The translations under genes and the position numbers were made by a program. Source: Roridomyces roridus (lineage: Eukaryota; Basidiomycota; Agaricomycetes; Agaricales; Mycenaceae). From it: DNA of 64,000 nucleotides. This document shows, piece after piece, positions 11,393 to 23,600 of this stretch (positions within the stretch are counted from its first letter, which is position 1; each line of letters begins with the position of its first letter). The DNA lies in the NCBI GenBank assembly GCA_029378245.1, contig JARKIF010000006.1, positions 1,736,001 to 1,800,000 on the forward strand, written 5' to 3'. The notes beneath the pieces were generated by a model that saw nothing but the letters and a program-made list of their open reading frames with translations, was not told the DNA's origin and did no database searches.

Positions 11393-11755
11393 GAGGGACT
11401 GGCTCAGAGGTGCGTCTTGGTCTATTTCGGCATTCCGGGCCAAATGCTGAGGACCTTCTAGCCGTCACGCTCCCCGCACCCGGGACGATCATGGACATCT
11501 CGCACTGCTGCACCCCATGCTTCGGAAGCTTCCAAGTTCCGACTTTTCGAGCGCAGTGGCTCTACGGGGGGAATCTATCACATCCATGCAGATACTTTGG
11601 TGTACGCTACAAATAACCAGGCTAATACATACTTACGTCCAAAATCTCTCGTTTGGCCTGCTATCGATCCTCGTACTTAGCGTAGACGTTTGCGGCTGGT
11701 TTCACAGTCAACAACGTTTATTAGAGTTGGGCTCATATTTTCGACAACCCCTGTC

Positions 11756-11854
11756 GCTTTGGTGGGGTAGTGGTAACCTGGGTCGTTGCCATGGCCATGG
11801 ATGTCAAGATTGATGCTTCTCGACCCGCTGGGGGTTCGATTCCCTCCCAAAGCA
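11756..11854 (+). tRNA. tRNA-Gly (anticodon GCC), with intron
   Basis: The full cloverleaf can be drawn. The acceptor stem GCTTTGG pairs with CCAAAGC (7/7) and is followed by discriminator A at 11854. The D-arm contains TAGTGGTAA. The anticodon stem GGTCG pairs with CGACC. The loop reads TT-GCC-A then T after removal of a 28-nt intron at 11792-11819, placed canonically after position 37. The T-arm is GGGGG-TTCGATT-CCCTC. The anticodon GCC is 11788-11790. A T-run at about 11873 can terminate RNA polymerase III. CCA is not encoded. An alternative fold giving anticodon TGC would put C at position 37 and is less likely. Confidence 0.85.
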
Positions 11855-11999
11855 TTCGTCACTTGCATCCTCTTTTTGGTGGTCCTCGTTTTGTCTTTCT
11901 GTGACGGTATCTGTCGTGTCTCTACCACCTCCGAAAGCCTCAGTTACTGTAACCACCTTTGGAATTGGCCGTCTCTGTGTCTGTAATACTACTTTCTAA

Positions 12000-12097
12000 A
12001 TGGTTTCAACTGCGCCTCGTCCCTGTCCTCGGCAGTGTGTAATCCAAAGCTCGCTGCGCTCGAGCAGAGCTTGAACGTGGCGACACGTCTGCAGAGG
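12000..12097 (+). repeat. Direct repeat (~95 bp), copy 1
   Basis: It contains ACTGCGCCTCGTCC, TCGGCAG, GTGTAATCCAAA and GAACGTGGCGACACGTCTGC and matches 12292-12390 closely. Copy 2 runs directly into the TATAAG box of the F-box gene at 12530, so the repeat may be promoter-derived. Confidence 0.65.
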
Positions 12098-12110
12098 GTT
12101 CGCAATAGCT

Positions 12111-12154
12111 CGCCCGCCGGGAGTTCGATTCCCTCCCTAAGCATTAGTCATTGA
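12111..12154 (+). pseudogene. tRNA-Gly 3'-half fragment
   Basis: The sequence from the 3' side of the anticodon stem through the T-arm (GAGTTCGATTCCCTCCC) and acceptor end (TAAGCA) closely parallels the 3' half of the tRNA at 11756-11854. It is followed by a T-run. The matching 5' half is absent, so it cannot fold as a tRNA. Confidence 0.6.
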
Positions 12155-12291
12155 GCTCTTCTTTTTTGCTTAGTCTTCATTTTTGTGTTTTCCCTTGGTC
12201 GTCTGTTCTTGTGCTGTTGTTCGCCGCCTCATGGGTTGTCACTCGCTGCAACTGCGCGCAATTACCACTGTTTTCAAATGTCTCTGCTACT

Positions 12292-12390
12292 TTTTAAATC
12301 GACTGCGCCTCGTCCCCGTCCTCGGCAGCGTGTAATCCAAACCTGACTGCGTTCGAGTCGAGTTTGAACGTGGCGACACGTCTGCGGAGG
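12292..12390 (+). repeat. Direct repeat (~95 bp), copy 2
   Basis: This is the second copy of 12000-12097. It ends immediately before TATAAG at 12391. Confidence 0.65.
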
Positions 12391-12396
12391 TATAAG
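12391..12396 (+). promoter_or_regulatory. TATA box of the second F-box gene
   Basis: TATAAG about 135 bases before ATG 12530, directly after the repeat copy. Confidence 0.4.
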
Positions 12397-12529
12397 ACGG
12401 CGGGAGACACAGCGTCGGCCACGTCTGATGAAGTCATCCGACAACGATTGGGTGGTTGTGTTTGTCACCAAACCATTTCACTTGTTTCTTCCCGCCATCC
12501 CGAAAAAGTTCGCACTTTGCCCTTCGTCA

Positions 12530-13668
12530 ATGCCGGCGCTACCATCTCTCCCGCCTGAGCTCTGGCTTTATATATATCAGTTGGCGACAGCTGATTTGGT
12601 TCCCCGCGGTGGTGCGACTCCCGCTCAGGCGCTCTCTGATCTGGAGATGAAGCGGTATCTCCAGGTATGCACTTGTCTTTCCGACGGATGTCTCTGATGT
12701 TATTCAAGGCGGCACGATCTCTGGGCCGTGTATGCAGGACGTGGAACCGACTGGCCCACGAGGTGCTCTACGAGAACGTGTGGGTGAATGACGGTTTTGC
12801 GTCTCTCGCAGCCGCCGTTGCGCGGCCCGAAATCGGACGTCTTGTCCGCCGGATCCGACTTTCGACGACGAGATTCGACAGGAACGTTTCCATCTTGACG
12901 AAATGCCCGCAAGTCGAGATGCTCGTCTTGCCGGAATTTCCGCGTTCGGGTCGCCTGTACACGGTTCAGGACATCCAGATTCCCCCTCTTCTGGAATTGC
13001 GAGAGTTGTACTGGGTCCACTCGTACTGGTCTTCCGAACTCCTCCTGAAGGTGCTCCAGTTGGCTCCGAACCTCACCCATGTCTGTCTACTGACGTCCTC
13101 GACGATCGGCGCGGATGCAGACGAATCGCCAAGAGTCCCGACGTTGCAGCACGTAGAAACTCTTTCCATCACCTGCCTCGACTCTCGATTTGTACGAGCC
13201 CTGCTGAGGAGCGACCTACGCTCCCTCGTCGACCTCACCATCGACCCTGGGCACTTTAATTGGTCCAACTTCCCTATCCTCCCGGGCCTGCGCAAATTAA
13301 CACTCAGCGCGCATCCCATGCCTACCGTCGTTCTCTTTCCCGCGATCTTCACGCGCTGTCCCAACGTGCGTGATCTGCGGTACGATGTGCGCAGTCGCGT
13401 GCAGCCTCCTGAGGTTGAAGGAGCCGGAGCGGTAGCGGCGGGACTCGTCTGCATTCGGCTTTCGTTGCCTGTGTCTACGGTCAATGTCTGGAACGTCGAG
13501 GACCAATGTCAGCTTCTCGTCCAGCCTGCGTTTGCCGGGATCGAGCGTGTTGTGCTGGAGGGACGGTGGTCGGACTCGGATGTGAAAGTGAAAGTAGGCC
13601 CAAGCTTACAGAATCTTCGCAATGCGCTCCTTGCGCGCGGTGGGGAGCTCGTGTATGGTGTGGATTGA
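12530..13668 (+). CDS. F-box-like protein, tandem paralogue 2
   Basis: This gene encodes 364 residues. Exon 1 is 12530-12664, the intron 12665-12708 (44 nt) and exon 2 12709-13668. The F-box-like motif runs across the splice: LPPELWLYIYQLA, then EMKRYLQ, then SLGRVCRTWNRLAHEVLYENVWV. Leucine-rich sequence follows, with conserved blocks shared with the genes at 14829 and 63315 (RRIRLSTTRFD, then NLTHVCL, then RRCPN-like DVRS). It is inferred to be an SCF substrate adaptor; the substrate is unknown. The start is the ATG giving MPALPSLPPELW. It is closest by eye to the gene at 14829. Confidence 0.85.
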
Positions 13669-14828
13669 TGTTGGGCCAGGCACGTCGGATTACTTGTACG
13701 CATCTTCGTGGGTATTGATGTACGCTCTCTATAGAGGATTATCTTTGCCAAGACTCCAGGTGTAGAGCATCTGGACAAACTGATGGTTTCCGGGAAATTT
13801 CAGTCCGTTCAAGGACCTATTACAGTTTCAAACGGGTGATTTTTCGAGTCCACGGATGGGTTATGAGCGGGTCGAGATCTGGCGAAAATGTCCATGTTTT
13901 TTTGCCTCGTTTGGAGCACATTTGGCTGGCTTTTTCCACCCGTGGACCGGGTACGAATGCATCCGTTCACCGCGCGATTTCAAGATGGCCGAATATTCAT
14001 TTTGTTCAATGCGCGGGGTTCACGCGGATGGTGTTCTTTCTTTTTCTTATGAATCAGCTCAAGACTGGGTCAGAGTATGTACACTCCTTATCTGTCAAAT
14101 CCCAGGCCCTCGATCCTCACAATCTAAACCTCGCCAGGCACCAGTGACGCTATTGCAGCGTTCTATGACGGCGCGTGCGCTGACAGATGGCTTCGCTCTC
14201 ATTAACCATCCATTCAGGTTCTCAGTTGCCGAAGTCTCCTGCCATCCGACCGTTTGACGGGACGTCCCGTTGATACTACTACTCCTCGTGGGATGTCGTG
14301 ACCGGCTACACTCGGCCTTTGACTCAATTTGACAGTTTGGCTTATCTGGCTTCTGAAAAACGCCGAAGTAATGCATCATGCAGAAGGACGGGGATTGATG
14401 AAAAAGCTCCCTCACTGCTCACCAGTCGCGTGCTTGCACTTCCCACTGCCGAGGACTTCTGCGGGGCCCCGCTAGCCGTCGACAAGGGAACTCAACGTTC
14501 CGGCCACGCGGTGGAATTCCGGCGGAGTGGTACCTTTTAGGTATCTTCCGGTTGCACCGTACATTCCGCTTGGAGACTCCTTCATATAAGATAGCTTCCC
14601 GCCTTGCGACAGACCGGATCTCGTCGCGATTGGGTTAGATTACCCGGCACGCTGGTTATTTCTAAAAACAGAGGGATTAGCGAAACAGGTTCATGGGAGT
14701 CGTTGCACGTCCCCGGGGATGAGCGCTAAGCTTCCCGTGCAAGGGACACTCCAATACCGTAATCTGCCGGTTCCTTTTAATTGGCAACGCCCGCCCGTTC
14801 AACTTCCTTCCCTTCCTCTCGTTTCATC
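13669..14828. other. Intergenic, 1.2 kb
   Basis: No gene is supported. Frames on both strands are short and carry no motif. A TATAAG at 14584 is too far from the next ATG to be assigned. Confidence 0.45.
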
Positions 14829-15954
14829 ATGACCGCAGTGCTTTCCCAACCACCCGAGTTATGGATGCACATACACCGACTAGCCACGGAGGATATGGAG
14901 CCTGGAGGCAGCAACGACGCCCTCTCCGAGTCCGAGATGAGGCGATATCTTCAGGTGCGTCTGTGTGTCCATGACGTAACTCCGCCCCTAACACACTCAC
15001 CGCTTCAAGATTGCGCGTTCCTTGGTCAACGTCTGCAAGTCTTGGAACGATATGGCCCATGAGCTATTGTACGAGAACGTGTGGGTGAACGAGGGCTTTG
15101 CGTCTCTCACTGCTGCACTGCAAGATGCCGCAACGGCGCGCCGTGTTCGACGGATCCGCTTGTCAACTACACGGTTCGACCATAATGCCGCGATTCTCAG
15201 GCAGTGTCCACACGTCGAGGTTCTCGTCCAACCCGAATTTCCGCGTGCACTCCGGATGTATTCCGACTCGAAAATGCCGCTTCCCCATCTCTCCACGCTA
15301 CGTGAACTGTACTGGATACAATCTAGCTGGTCCTCAGAGCTTCTGCTCATCGTCCTCGACGCTGCTCCAAACCTCACACACCTATGTCTCTCAACATCCT
15401 GGACGATAGGCAGTGATTCAAGCTGGTCGCCAACAATCCCCGCACTGCCTCACCTCACCTCCCTCGAACTCGCACGCCTCAATCCAATATGGGTGCGCGC
15501 CGTCCTATCCATCGACCTAGGCTCCCTCACGTGCCTCACTATCGACCCCGTCCACCTCCGATGGGCGGAATTCCCCGAGCTTCCTGCGTTACGCCTACTC
15601 GCACTCGTAGCGCCCACAGCCATCTCCTTCTCAGCTATTTTGGACCGCTGTCCGAATATCCATGAGTTGCGGTACGACGTGCGGAGTGGCATCGAGAGGA
15701 TTCCTGATGAGGCCGACTCCCTGGTTGCACTCGAGTACGTGCGGCTCAGGCTTCCTACAGCGCAATTCAACGCAAAGCTCGTTGAGGAGCATTTTCAGCT
15801 GCTTCTTGAGCCTGCGTTTAGCTCGATGCGACGGGTGGTGCTGGAGGGTTTGTGGGTTGATGTGGTGAAGGTTCAGTGGGAGGTGTACGAGGGGTATGGA
15901 CGCCTTTGTGATGAGTTGCTTGAGAGGGGTGGGTGGGTGCAAGTTGTTGCGTAG
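14829..15954 (+). CDS. F-box-like protein, tandem paralogue 3
   Basis: This gene encodes 356 residues. Exon 1 is 14829-14954, the intron 14955-15009 (55 nt) and exon 2 15010-15954. The F-box-like motif is QPPELWMHIHRLA / EMRRYLQ / SLVNVCKSWNDMAHELLYENVWV. The rest is a leucine-rich substrate region with RRIRLSTTRFDHNAAIL and RCPNIHELRYDVRSG matching paralogue 2. The same intron site and block order show tandem duplication. The likely role is ubiquitin-ligase substrate recognition; the target is unknown. Confidence 0.85.
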
Positions 15955-16326
15955 TGATTCATCCGAGTGTGTCTAGGACGGGGATGACAGCTACATACAT
16001 AACAGGAGTTGGGAATATTTGCAAAATATTTCAACAAGGGATGGGTCACCGTCTGCGTCGGCAGATTCGATCGCTCTTACGAGGCCTTCACGCTCTGGGT
16101 TTGCTCTGCGTCTGTTGGTGGGTTGAACCTTGGACAGAGACTCTTCCTGCTTCGTTCTTTCACATTGGCGGTGCCGAGCTCAAGTTGAACTCATAAGTAC
16201 GGGAGCGTCATCAAAGCGAATCATCATCACTGGTCACCTTGACCGGATCAACTCCGCCATCAACACGCCATTTTTTCCTTGCGTCTAACCCTCATCTCAT
16301 CCACGACGATTGTGTTCCAACCTTCG
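15955..16326. other. Intergenic
   Basis: A short spacer between two F-box genes; nothing identified. Confidence 0.5.
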
Positions 16327-17849
16327 ATGAGCGGAGCACACCGACGCGTGCCGACGGAACTTTGGAATGAAATTCTGGACACATTCCCCCTGTACCCGGG
16401 CAGCGACGACCTCAAAAATTTTGCATTGGTGTGCCGCAGCTTCCTGCCCATAGCTCGATCTTTCTTGTTCAGTGACCTACACCTCGCCCCGTTTCTGATT
16501 CATTCCGACCGTGTGCTCCTCCCGCCTTCCAATGTCGTGGACAGTCGCTTGGAGCGCATCGACTTTTGCTGCTCGCCGGAAATCGCGCCTTTGGTCCAAT
16601 GCTTCACGATTTTCCCAGATAGAAGGCTCTCGATTAAGGCTCCCGATCCTTCGGAGTGGGCAGAATCGGAGACACCAGATGTCCTGCTGGATGCGTTGTT
16701 CGAGCGTCTCGATCGCTTCACGGGTCTCCGCAAACTGGTCATTCGTTATATCCAGTTTACCCAGTCCAGGGTCGACATTATTCGCCATCTCCCCAATCTG
16801 CGTCAACTTGACGTCGTCCGCTGCCCCGCTGTCCCAGAACAGCTTATATCGGTCCCTCCACGCAGTTTGAGCATCACCACGCTCAAGCTGTGGCATAATG
16901 ACGACACCCTCGCGGATAACTTCTGGTATGACTATGTGCAGCCAGACCAACTGCGTGTAATCGAAGCCGACTTTCGCCATGGTGGCGCTCTGTCGATCAC
17001 CCAAATCCCGATCTTCCCGCACGTACAGAAACTCTGGGTTTCCATGGGCGAGAACCAGCCGTCATATTACCATGCGATCTTATCCAAATTCCCCGCCGTA
17101 CGCTCTGTCAGGGTCGTTTCCCAAGGCCCGGAGACCAACAACATCCGCACATCTGCCATTCTCCCGGCGCTCGAGGAGTATTACGGCGGCATCCAGCCTC
17201 TCCCGCTCTTCCTCGCAGCCGAGTCGCTCCATCGCGTCCAGATCAGCAGCGTTCGTCCAGAGCATCTCATCGCTCGGTTTCATGGAGGCCTCGGAGGGAG
17301 AATCACCGCGCTCAATGTGGATTTAACCATGTTGAGCATCCAGATCTTCAGAGACCTCGTGGAGCAGCTTCCTGAACTTAGAGAGCTCCTGATCCGCCAT
17401 CGCACCAAATTGAGGGTCATGTTCACAGAGAAGATTTCCTACAAACGAATTCCACCGGATCTGGTCCTGGACGGACGTGCGCAAGGCTATTATAAAGTTC
17501 GCGCAGGGTTCAAAGTCAGTAGTCCATTTCCGCGATTCGTTGATCTCAGTTGAACTTGAGCATTCGACAGCCATCCGAATTCTTCCTTGCATTAGCAAAC
17601 GTTCCCTTCCTCCCACCGACCCTCGAACGACTCGTAATACTTTACGACTACCTACCGAGCCTCGGATCGTTCTCGTTTGATATCCCCTGTGGCTACACCG
17701 TTTCCGACTTTCCAAAGATGCGCGACGATCTCGTGGCGCGGTGCCCCGGCCTGAATTACCTGTGGTTGCACGGGATTTATTTCAGATACGCGTGGCGGGA
17801 TGGCGGGAACGAGTTCAGTGCGAGAAACTACAGTAGGGCTTTCCCTTGA
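16327..17849 (+). CDS. F-box protein, distinct subfamily
   Basis: This gene encodes 488 residues. Exon 1 is 16327-17514, the intron 17515-17570 (56 nt, GTCAGT...GACAG) and exon 2 17571-17849. The N-terminus VPTELWNEILDTFPLY, then LKNFALVCRSFLPIARSFLFSDL, is a typical basidiomycete F-box. The remainder is leucine-rich. It differs from the three tandem genes: the F-box is not split by an intron and the downstream sequence does not align. Without the intron the frame ends 13 codons later; with it, a further 92 residues (PSEFFLALANV onward) are added in frame. The substrate is unknown. Confidence 0.82.
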
Positions 17850-19186
17850 TTTGAATTCAGCGCTCATGTTGATGATATTCCGGCAGTGGATTCATATGTG
17901 CAATTTGCAGAGCCCTTTTATGACGACCCCCGTTGGAAATCTGACCTGTAACCATCTGGGTACTTTGTCGTCGAACTAAAGGCTTGCACTCTCTTCGCGT
18001 TAACTAACTTTGTTGAGCTTCGAATCGTCTCTGTTTACAAGAATGACGGGAGTTTAGAGGCAGCGGAGGACTCGGTGAAGGATACTTTGCATCCGGGGCC
18101 CGGGCGCGTGATGCCATCTAACATCTTTGTCTTTGTGGGTCCCGCCGCACGCCATCGGGAGCGGAGGAATCAAATTTGGCAGGTGTAACCTCTATCAATG
18201 GTAACTGGATGTGGTGGCGCGTCCCTCTGTGTATGTGTGTGGGCGGGCTGCGTGGGCGGGCCAACCGCTTTGTTTGCGCTCCATCATTGACGCCTTGTCC
18301 CGACTCGGATTGATGCGACAGCATGCGTACTGCAGTCGCTGCCGCCATGCGGCCTGTTGTTCAGAGGTGCAAACTCGCCTGATATACCTGCTGTGCTTTT
18401 GGACAGGTTTTTGGGAGCACGGCCTACCAGCAGCTGACATCATTCCTTGATCGCGAAAAACGGGTTGATCAAGAACGTCCTGGAATCTCGAGTTGCACAG
18501 CTTCGTGCTTCTCAACACCACGGACGGGCACTCTCGAACCTTTTTCATGTCTTGGCAGCGATGGCCGACGTCAAAAACAGCAACTGCGATATCTCTACCC
18601 AAACATGAAATCTCCTTTTCGAGTGAAACACCGAATCGCCTTTTACGATTTCTGCCCTTTCCAGCAGTTGTTGCCCAGGCATCTTCCGGACAGCTGTATG
18701 ATCTCCTCAGCCATTCTCTCTCGGCCCGTCTAAACCTGGTTCGGAACCAATCCTTTGGTCCGGACATCTTTTCTGACAGCGCTGAATCGCCTTATCGAGT
18801 AAGAGTTTAAAAACAAACCGAGGGTTTCGTCAGCGGCGACTGCAGCGTTTAAAAGGCGGCGAGATGGACGACATTTGACTCCCCAGAGACCGCCCAAGGC
18901 GATAGCAGACTCACTGTCTTCCTCCGCTCCAACTTTCCGCTCATCTCGAACGACTTTCGACGAGTATCTTGATCTTGAACTGTACGTTACCTCTTTCAGA
19001 TTGGATGTCGATCCTTTGCTGACGTTACCTCCGTGCTTGCCCTATTATTCCCCATTGTCCTTCCATGCCGTGTCTATGCCGCCCCCATCCCTCCCGCCCC
19101 CCACAATCCCATGCATCCCTTCGTGGGTCCACACCTGATTCGCATCTCGATGCGCGGCGGATGCATGACTTAACAGACCCGTGAAC
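17850..19186. other. Intergenic / forkhead 5' region
   Basis: No protein-coding gene is recognised. TTTAAAAG at 18848-18855 may be the forkhead promoter. A donor near 18981 and an acceptor near 19172 (TTAACAG) would allow a 5'-UTR intron. A forward frame of 105 codons at 18493 and a reverse frame of 190 codons overlap here and neither is supported. Confidence 0.35.
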
Positions 19187-20652
19187 ATGGCGCATCATTG
19201 GAACACGAGCGGCAATATCAATGCCTACTCTGTACCCACACCCCCAGACGACGACCTCGAGCCTCACTATGGACATGGTCGTCAGATACTGGCCGCACCC
19301 GACAACCGCTTCCTAACTGAGGACGCACCGTACATCCCCCCACGCCCCGTCCACCCAGGGCAATTCGCCAACCCCGGTGCGTTCCATGGCCACGCGGAGC
19401 ACGTACGTTTTTACTTCTTCGTCTTCAACCCGTTCGTTGTTGACTTACTTGATCTACAGGATGGCATCGACCGCCGTGGACAGCCTGCATATTACAGACC
19501 GCACGTCGTCGGCGAGCAACTCCAACCATACGACCGCTCCGTCCAGCACCCGTACCAAACAACGTATCCCCCACCGCTGAGTCGGCACGACATGCCCACC
19601 GCCCTTCCTCCCGCTGCGTTCCACTCTTCCTCTACTTCCTCCTCCTCCGTCCGGTCAACCCACGTCAACGAAGCCGCCGCAGACCTTCGCCACACGCTCA
19701 ACCTCGGCCCACACGACCCTATCAACCTCTCCGTCATTCCCGACACGGGCGAGAAACCCAACATACCCAACTCGCTCATGGTCAAGCTCGCGATATTCGG
19801 GAGCCCGAACAAGCGGTTGACGTTGCAGGAGATTTATACCGAGTTGATCGAGAACTTTAGCTGGTACAGAGCTAACCAGCATGAGAATACTTGGAAGGTG
19901 CGTCAGCTTTCACGGTTAGACGAATGAATGAACTCACATTCACATAGAATTCCATCCGCCACCTGCTGTCGCTCAAATATCCCTTTGAAAAACTCGCGCG
20001 GCCGGTGACGGAGCCCGGCAAGGGCAGTTACTGGATCTTGGACTATACTCATGGTGCAGATGGCAACAAACGCGAGCGCAAACGGCGGCCACAGAGTCGG
20101 TCTGGTCGTCGCCGTCGCAACTCGACCAGGCAGCCCCAGTCAGACGACGACGACGACTCGGACGCGTACACGGGAAGCGAGGACTACTCGCAGTCTGGTA
20201 CGGCCTCGCCTGAAATGCGGGGTACCGGCAGTAGCAGTGGTGGCGGGAGACCGTCTCCATACCTCCTCGGCCGTGTGCACTCGATGCCCATGATCGTGGG
20301 TCCCGATACCCCGCATCCAGAGCGCTACCTCAGTTACGGTGTCGATCCTGCACCGCATGGATATCGACCCGGTGCTTCGTCCAATTTCTTCAGCCAGTCC
20401 GCGCCAGCTCAGCTCTCTGGTTCTGCTCAGTATTATGGTGGCGGAGGAGGGTACTCACACTACACGCCTTTTCGTGGGGAGACGCCGGATGTGAAGCCGT
20501 CGTTGGATGAGTTGCAGACGCAAACGCAAACACAAGGGTACGGGGGCAGGCAGCTTCGTCCTCGGCCGTCGCAGAATACGCCGTATGGTGAACGTGCATT
20601 GTCACCCACTGATCAAGCATATGCGAAGAGTCGGCGTCATGCGAGGGGATAA
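19187..20652 (+). CDS. Forkhead transcription factor
   Basis: This gene encodes a 452-residue nuclear DNA-binding protein. Exons are 19187-19402, 19460-19897 and 19948-20652; the introns are 57 and 50 nt. The first intron is stopless and a multiple of three, so it could be missed. The winged-helix forkhead domain is at about residues 171-253: KPNIPNSLMVKLAIFGSPNK, RLTLQEIYTELIENFSWYR, NTWKNSIRHLLSL, then PGKGSYWILDY. The recognition-helix N and H of NSIRH are present; the following residue is L where N or S is common. A basic tract (KRERKRR) and an acidic DDDDD run follow, then a Ser/Gly/Tyr-rich tail. A truncated second copy lies at 49406-50729. Confidence 0.9.
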
Positions 20653-23600
20653 GTTCATTCGAGGTGTGAGTGGGTTGATTTTGACTCCGCTCAGGCAGAT
20701 CACTGACGAGACTTATAGATTCATCCCATGCACGTATCTGTCTTCTGTCTTCGGTCCCTGTTGTCATTCCATTCATCGATCTCTTATCTCCTGTCGGTCA
20801 TAGAACACTCACCATGCACCCCGCTCTTCTTCGAAGCTTGCATATACATTCCCCCTCCAGTATTTAGACTTCCTCTTCGTTTGTTGTAGCTATGTATATC
20901 ACTCACTCGGTGTGTAATTTTAACGCTTTGTCTTTGTCATGCGGCATGGAAGGAGTGTATTCGAAGTTTGAGAAACGACACCTGGTTGTGGGAGTGATGC
21001 AAACTGAGAAATCACTTGGCGATAAGTCGGCGTGCCACTGGGCGTGGTCGGAGAAACTGTGGAGGCCTCGGCGGTCAGCTCTGTCGGACTCACTGGGAGT
21101 CGGAGGCTGCCCCCCAAAACCGGCGCCTGTGCGCTGAAACTCACTCTGAGTCTTCGGTATGTGACCATTCTTCAATCTTGAGCTCCGTCCAACGGTGCGT
21201 GGTGCGATGACCAAGTCGTCCTGGGACAGTCTGTACTAGACTGCGTTTAATCGGCGTTTGACGGCGGTGAAGACAAGAACAGTAGGGTGAACGAAGATCC
21301 ACGCGTATGAAATTACGGCGGTGCGAGTCTGCTTTGAGGACACGACGAATCGATGATGGTGGTGCAAAAGAAAGAGGTGATCTGATTATGTAACTACAAC
21401 ATGGATAAACTGATCACGATGGGAGAAGTTTTCACACGGTTGCGATCACAATTCAGGTACAGGAATACCTACGTATCTACTACAATTCACACAGCAGTCC
21501 CCGGTAACAGACTGCCTAGTTTCCACAGTATGAGTCTGACCTTGTATTGGTGCCACGTTCCTTCCCAATCAAAGTCATCAACTTCTTCTCCAACTTGAAG
21601 TTGAGAATCTGCCGCCGTTTGAATTTCATCGGCCAAATCCTGAAGCAAGAGCACGAGCTTCTCCATTTGTTCATGCTTCACATTCAAAAGGTTGCTGTTC
21701 ATAACCGCCAATGACCTTGCTTTTTCTGCAGCTTGGAACACAGCTTTTGCTATGGCTGAGGCAAGTTCTGCTAGCTCAATTCCTGTTACCGGATTTTCAT
21801 GATCCACAGCCATGGAAGCCCAAATGCTTGATTGAACAAGCCCCTCCAAAGCATGGACAGTGGTGAAGTCAAAAGATTTCCAAATCCAGCAAAGTATTTT
21901 CGTTACCGAATCTCTGTCCTTTTCGGTGCTGAAAGGATACACTTGGGAATTGTTTTTCAGATCTATACTCCACACACTCGAAAGGGTTGTCAAAAATTCG
22001 ATCTCATCAAATGCTCCAATGGTTGCACTTCTCAACCAATTACCAAGTGCAGATTGCATATATGGATGCCAATGCAATAATTTGGCCAGATTATGACCAA
22101 TCTTGATATACTCTGTGCTGATGTACAGAGCTTGCACAAGTATTGCTCCAAGCAAGGTCCATAGATCCACATCCAACATGATAGCCTGAACATCTTCATC
22201 TCTGAACCACATTTGCTGGCTCATTTGAAGTATAAATGTGAAAATTGTACGTGAATCGTCATATAAGGCATCACCACTGTGCTGTGAGACCTGTTGCATG
22301 ATGAACCCCAGCGAATTGCTTGCAAATTTTTGATCAAAAGAATGTCTGCAACAGAGTAGAGCACGTAGGAGGTGCATGGCCATGGGCAACAATGGATAGA
22401 TACATTGGTCAGGGTGGTCAGAAATGTGATCCAGAACCTCCAATATCCAACTGATATGATCTGGCTTGTTACGACCCACTTCATATAATTTGTCTTCAAT
22501 GTTCGTAAGCCAAAGTGTTGAGCAGATAATGGTTATTGAATTTATTCTATCACCACTGTCAGAGGCAAGTGTTCTGCAGAACTCCAATACTATTTCCAGG
22601 TGTGCAAGAGTGCTGATTTTGATGCATTCTTCAGGCCTTGCTGCAAAATCTATCACTGCAAAAGTGATTATTTGGTTCACAATTGATGCAACAACTGATT
22701 TCTGGAAATTGTTTTGCATCTTTGTTGTACAGCTCCTAAGAATCTGACAGAATATAGGCTCATGGAATCTTCTGGACAACAATTCAATCACTGAATGAGA
22801 GGAGCTAAGTATTAGGTATACCTTTTGTCCATCCACAAAGCACCTCCATTATGATGACCATCGGAAAGAGCAAAGTTGAGACAAAATAGGAAGGCCGCAA
22901 AAACAGTGCCATCCCCCAGTGGATGTTGTTCCTTGACCTTTAGAAGAAAATCTATGATGTTTGGATTTTCAAAATTTAGGGAGGGAATAACTTGCAACAG
23001 CCATCGGAGTTCCATACCATCAGAAACTGCAGATGGCAACTTGGCTATATGATTTGCAAAAGGATGTGAATTTGAAGCTGCCACAATTCGGACTACAGTG
23101 TCCAATTTCTGATCGAGAAAACCAGGAAGATAGTAAAATTCCCCCTGATTCTGGAGTTCATGTTTCTCTGCAGATGAATTGATGGCACGTAAGGTACAAT
23201 AGGCTTTCCCTAAATTGATTGCAACTTGTTCCATACCCTCATGCACTGCACTGATATACTGCAGACGGTCATTGCCAGGCCAAAGTCCAAATCGGTCAAA
23301 ACACTGCAGGAAATTCTCATGCAATCGTGCCAGGAGCATGTGAAGGTTGTCTATAGATGACTCGGAGGGCCACTGAAGCTCCAATGTGACTTCAGCACAT
23401 GTTGAGAGAATTTTTGGGTCCGTAGAGGTTTCAATCATCCATGCCACAGCTTGTACTTCAGGCGAAGGCAACTTAGGCGGCTCCCTGAACTGCACCATAA
23501 AATGGTCGAGGTGAGAATCTGAGTAGCTATGGAGGGAAACTTTGGATGTGGGCAATGCAGGAGGTCTTGATTTGCCAAAAAACTGGTGGGGGTATAGCCT

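Noticed and set aside
18195..18767. 190-codon reverse ORF
   Set aside because: No recognisable domain, promoter or splice support; a forward frame overlaps it equally well.
19403..19459. Coding extension between forkhead exons 1 and 2
   Set aside because: The 57-nt segment is stopless but has GTACGT and CTACAG ends and encodes a hydrophobic stretch out of keeping with the protein; treated as an intron.
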